DNA from: DUEL01 sp964580565
Lineage (GTDB): Bacteria; Chloroflexota; Anaerolineae; B4-G1; DUEL01
Assembly: GCA_964580565.1 (NCBI GenBank)
Contig: CAZOLN010000163.1
Span: forward strand, 1 to 5,088
Direction: 5' to 3'
Length of the DNA: 5,088 nucleotides
The notes under the pieces were generated by a model. That model saw only the letters and a program-made list of their open reading frames with translations, made no database searches and was not told the origin of the DNA. The position numbers and the translations under genes were made by a program. This document shows, one piece after another, positions 4,665-5,088 of this stretch; position 1 is the stretch's first letter, and every line of letters begins with the position of its first letter.

Positions 4665-5088
4665 TCACGGGGGACGGCGGCGGAGGATCAGGTAGATGCC
4701 CAGGAGGACGGCGATCACCTGAAGGGCGCAGAGCAGCCCCAGCACCGGGCCGTACCCCCCGGCGACCGGCGGCGCAGGGGTGGGCGGAAGGGGGGTCCAG
4801 GTAGGGAAGGGGATGGGCGTCGCCGCTTCGGCGATCGCCAGCGGGGTGGGCGTCGGAGAGGGAGGCAGTGGTGTAGCAGTGGGCGACGGGGAAGGTGTGG
4901 GGGTCGCCGTGGGCGGGGGCGTCGGAGTGGGCGTGTCGGTCGGGAGGGGAGTCGGGGTATCGGTCGGCGGGAGGGGGGTTGGCGTGGGCGTTGGTGGGAT
5001 AGGGGTGGGCGTGCCCGCTCCCGGCACCAGGATGATGCTGTCGCTGGAGACGGTGGTCCGCCCCGCCCCGTCGCGGAACTGGACGTAG
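4665..5088 (-). CDS. Surface protein, C-terminal part: Pro/Thr stalk and membrane anchor (5' partial)
   Basis: Reading the minus strand from the right edge, the frame is already open, so most of the protein lies outside. The first visible residues, YVQFRDGAGRTTVSSDSIIL, look like the last strands of an Ig/Fn3-like repeat; YVQFRD..G....DSI is a motif I recall from bacterial surface proteins. A stalk of about 80 residues of TPTP, PLPPTDTPTP, SPSPTATP and similar motifs follows (about 5012-4767). It ends at VAGGYGP, after which comes one hydrophobic helix (PVLGLLCALQVIAVLLGIYL, about 4754-4695) and the tail ILRRRPP. Stalk, helix and basic tail resemble a C-terminal sorting or stop-transfer anchor, so the N-terminal part faces outside. 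The internal GTG at 5025-5027 is an artefactual start. The gene converges on the sigma operon. Function of the missing part is unknown. Confidence 0.85.
   Translation of the reverse strand, partial: YVQFRDGAGRTTVSSDSIILVPGAGTPTPIPPTPTPTPLPPTDTPTPLPTDTPTPTPPPTATPTPSPSPTATPLPPSPTPTPLAIAEAATPIPFPTWTPLPPTPAPPVAGGYGPVLGLLCALQVIAVLLGIYLILRRRPP
4767..5012 (-). repeat. Low-complexity Pro/Thr stalk coding repeat
   Basis: About 82 codons are dominated by Pro, Thr and Ser. The block PLPPTDTPTPLPTDTPTP contains two near copies of PLPxTDTPTP, and the DNA shows the matching near-duplicate of TCGGTCGG..GGGAGGGG on the plus strand (about 4936-4979). Slippage or recombination is likely to vary its length between strains. 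Confidence 0.8.
4888..5009 (+). other. Two G-quadruplex-type motifs opposite the Pro/Thr stalk
   Basis: On the plus strand, 4888-4919 has G-runs 4888-4891, 4899-4903, 4911-4913 and 4915-4919 with loops of 7, 7 and 1 nt. 4986-5009 has runs 4986-4988, 4996-4998, 5002-5005 and 5007-5009 with loops of 7, 3 and 1 nt. Both satisfy G3+N1-7. They are a by-product of Pro/Thr codons, and the G-rich strand is the template of the surface gene. Confidence 0.4.

Noticed and set aside
1..5088. CRISPR array, tRNA, rRNA, phage or IS transposase
   Set aside because: No spaced direct repeats, cloverleaf, conserved rRNA stretch or transposase/integrase motif is visible on either strand.

Overview
The window is GC-rich and packed with proline/threonine linkers, surface-domain fragments and an envelope-stress type gene cluster. 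The domain families (a toast-rack lipoprotein, a bactofilin-like repeat fused to membrane helices, 'FSD..GWEV' surface domains, TPTP stalks) are ones I associate with Chloroflexota of the Anaerolineae type. That placement is by recollection of protein style; there is no rRNA or marker gene to confirm it.

Layout. At 1-798 (+) lies the C-terminal part of an exported protein: a hexapeptide Pro-rich linker followed by two beta-rich domains. From 799 to 1459 there is no intact gene. This stretch holds the decayed remains of a second surface-domain gene (815-1125, frameshifted and internally deleted), a perfect 12-bp hairpin (1144-1172), a smaller hairpin (1174-1199), a 100-nt element whose 15-bp closing stem encloses two further hairpins (1231-1330), and a promoter region (1397-1438) with an ECF-type -35/-10 pair, an overlapping TATAAT and a palindrome.

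From 1460 to 4548 (+) runs a four-gene cluster: an ECF sigma factor, a zinc-finger (ZAS) anti-sigma factor overlapping it by 11 bp, a toast-rack lipoprotein after 15 nt with a near-ideal ribosome binding site, and, after 82 nt, an exported bactofilin-like repeat protein with a multi-helix membrane domain. It ends at a strong intrinsic terminator (4584-4625). The likely logic is an autoregulated sigma/anti-sigma switch controlling its own operon and two envelope proteins that sense or reinforce the membrane. The sigma/anti-sigma assignment is firm; the envelope role is inferred.

Convergent to it, at 4665-5088 (-), is the C-terminal end of a surface protein with a long Pro/Thr stalk and a single membrane anchor ending in three arginines. 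The G-rich complement of its stalk holds two G-quadruplex-type motifs.

The observations most worth a second look are the three-way-junction element at 1231-1330, the dual promoter with its palindrome, the four-gene envelope module, and the surface-domain pseudogene.
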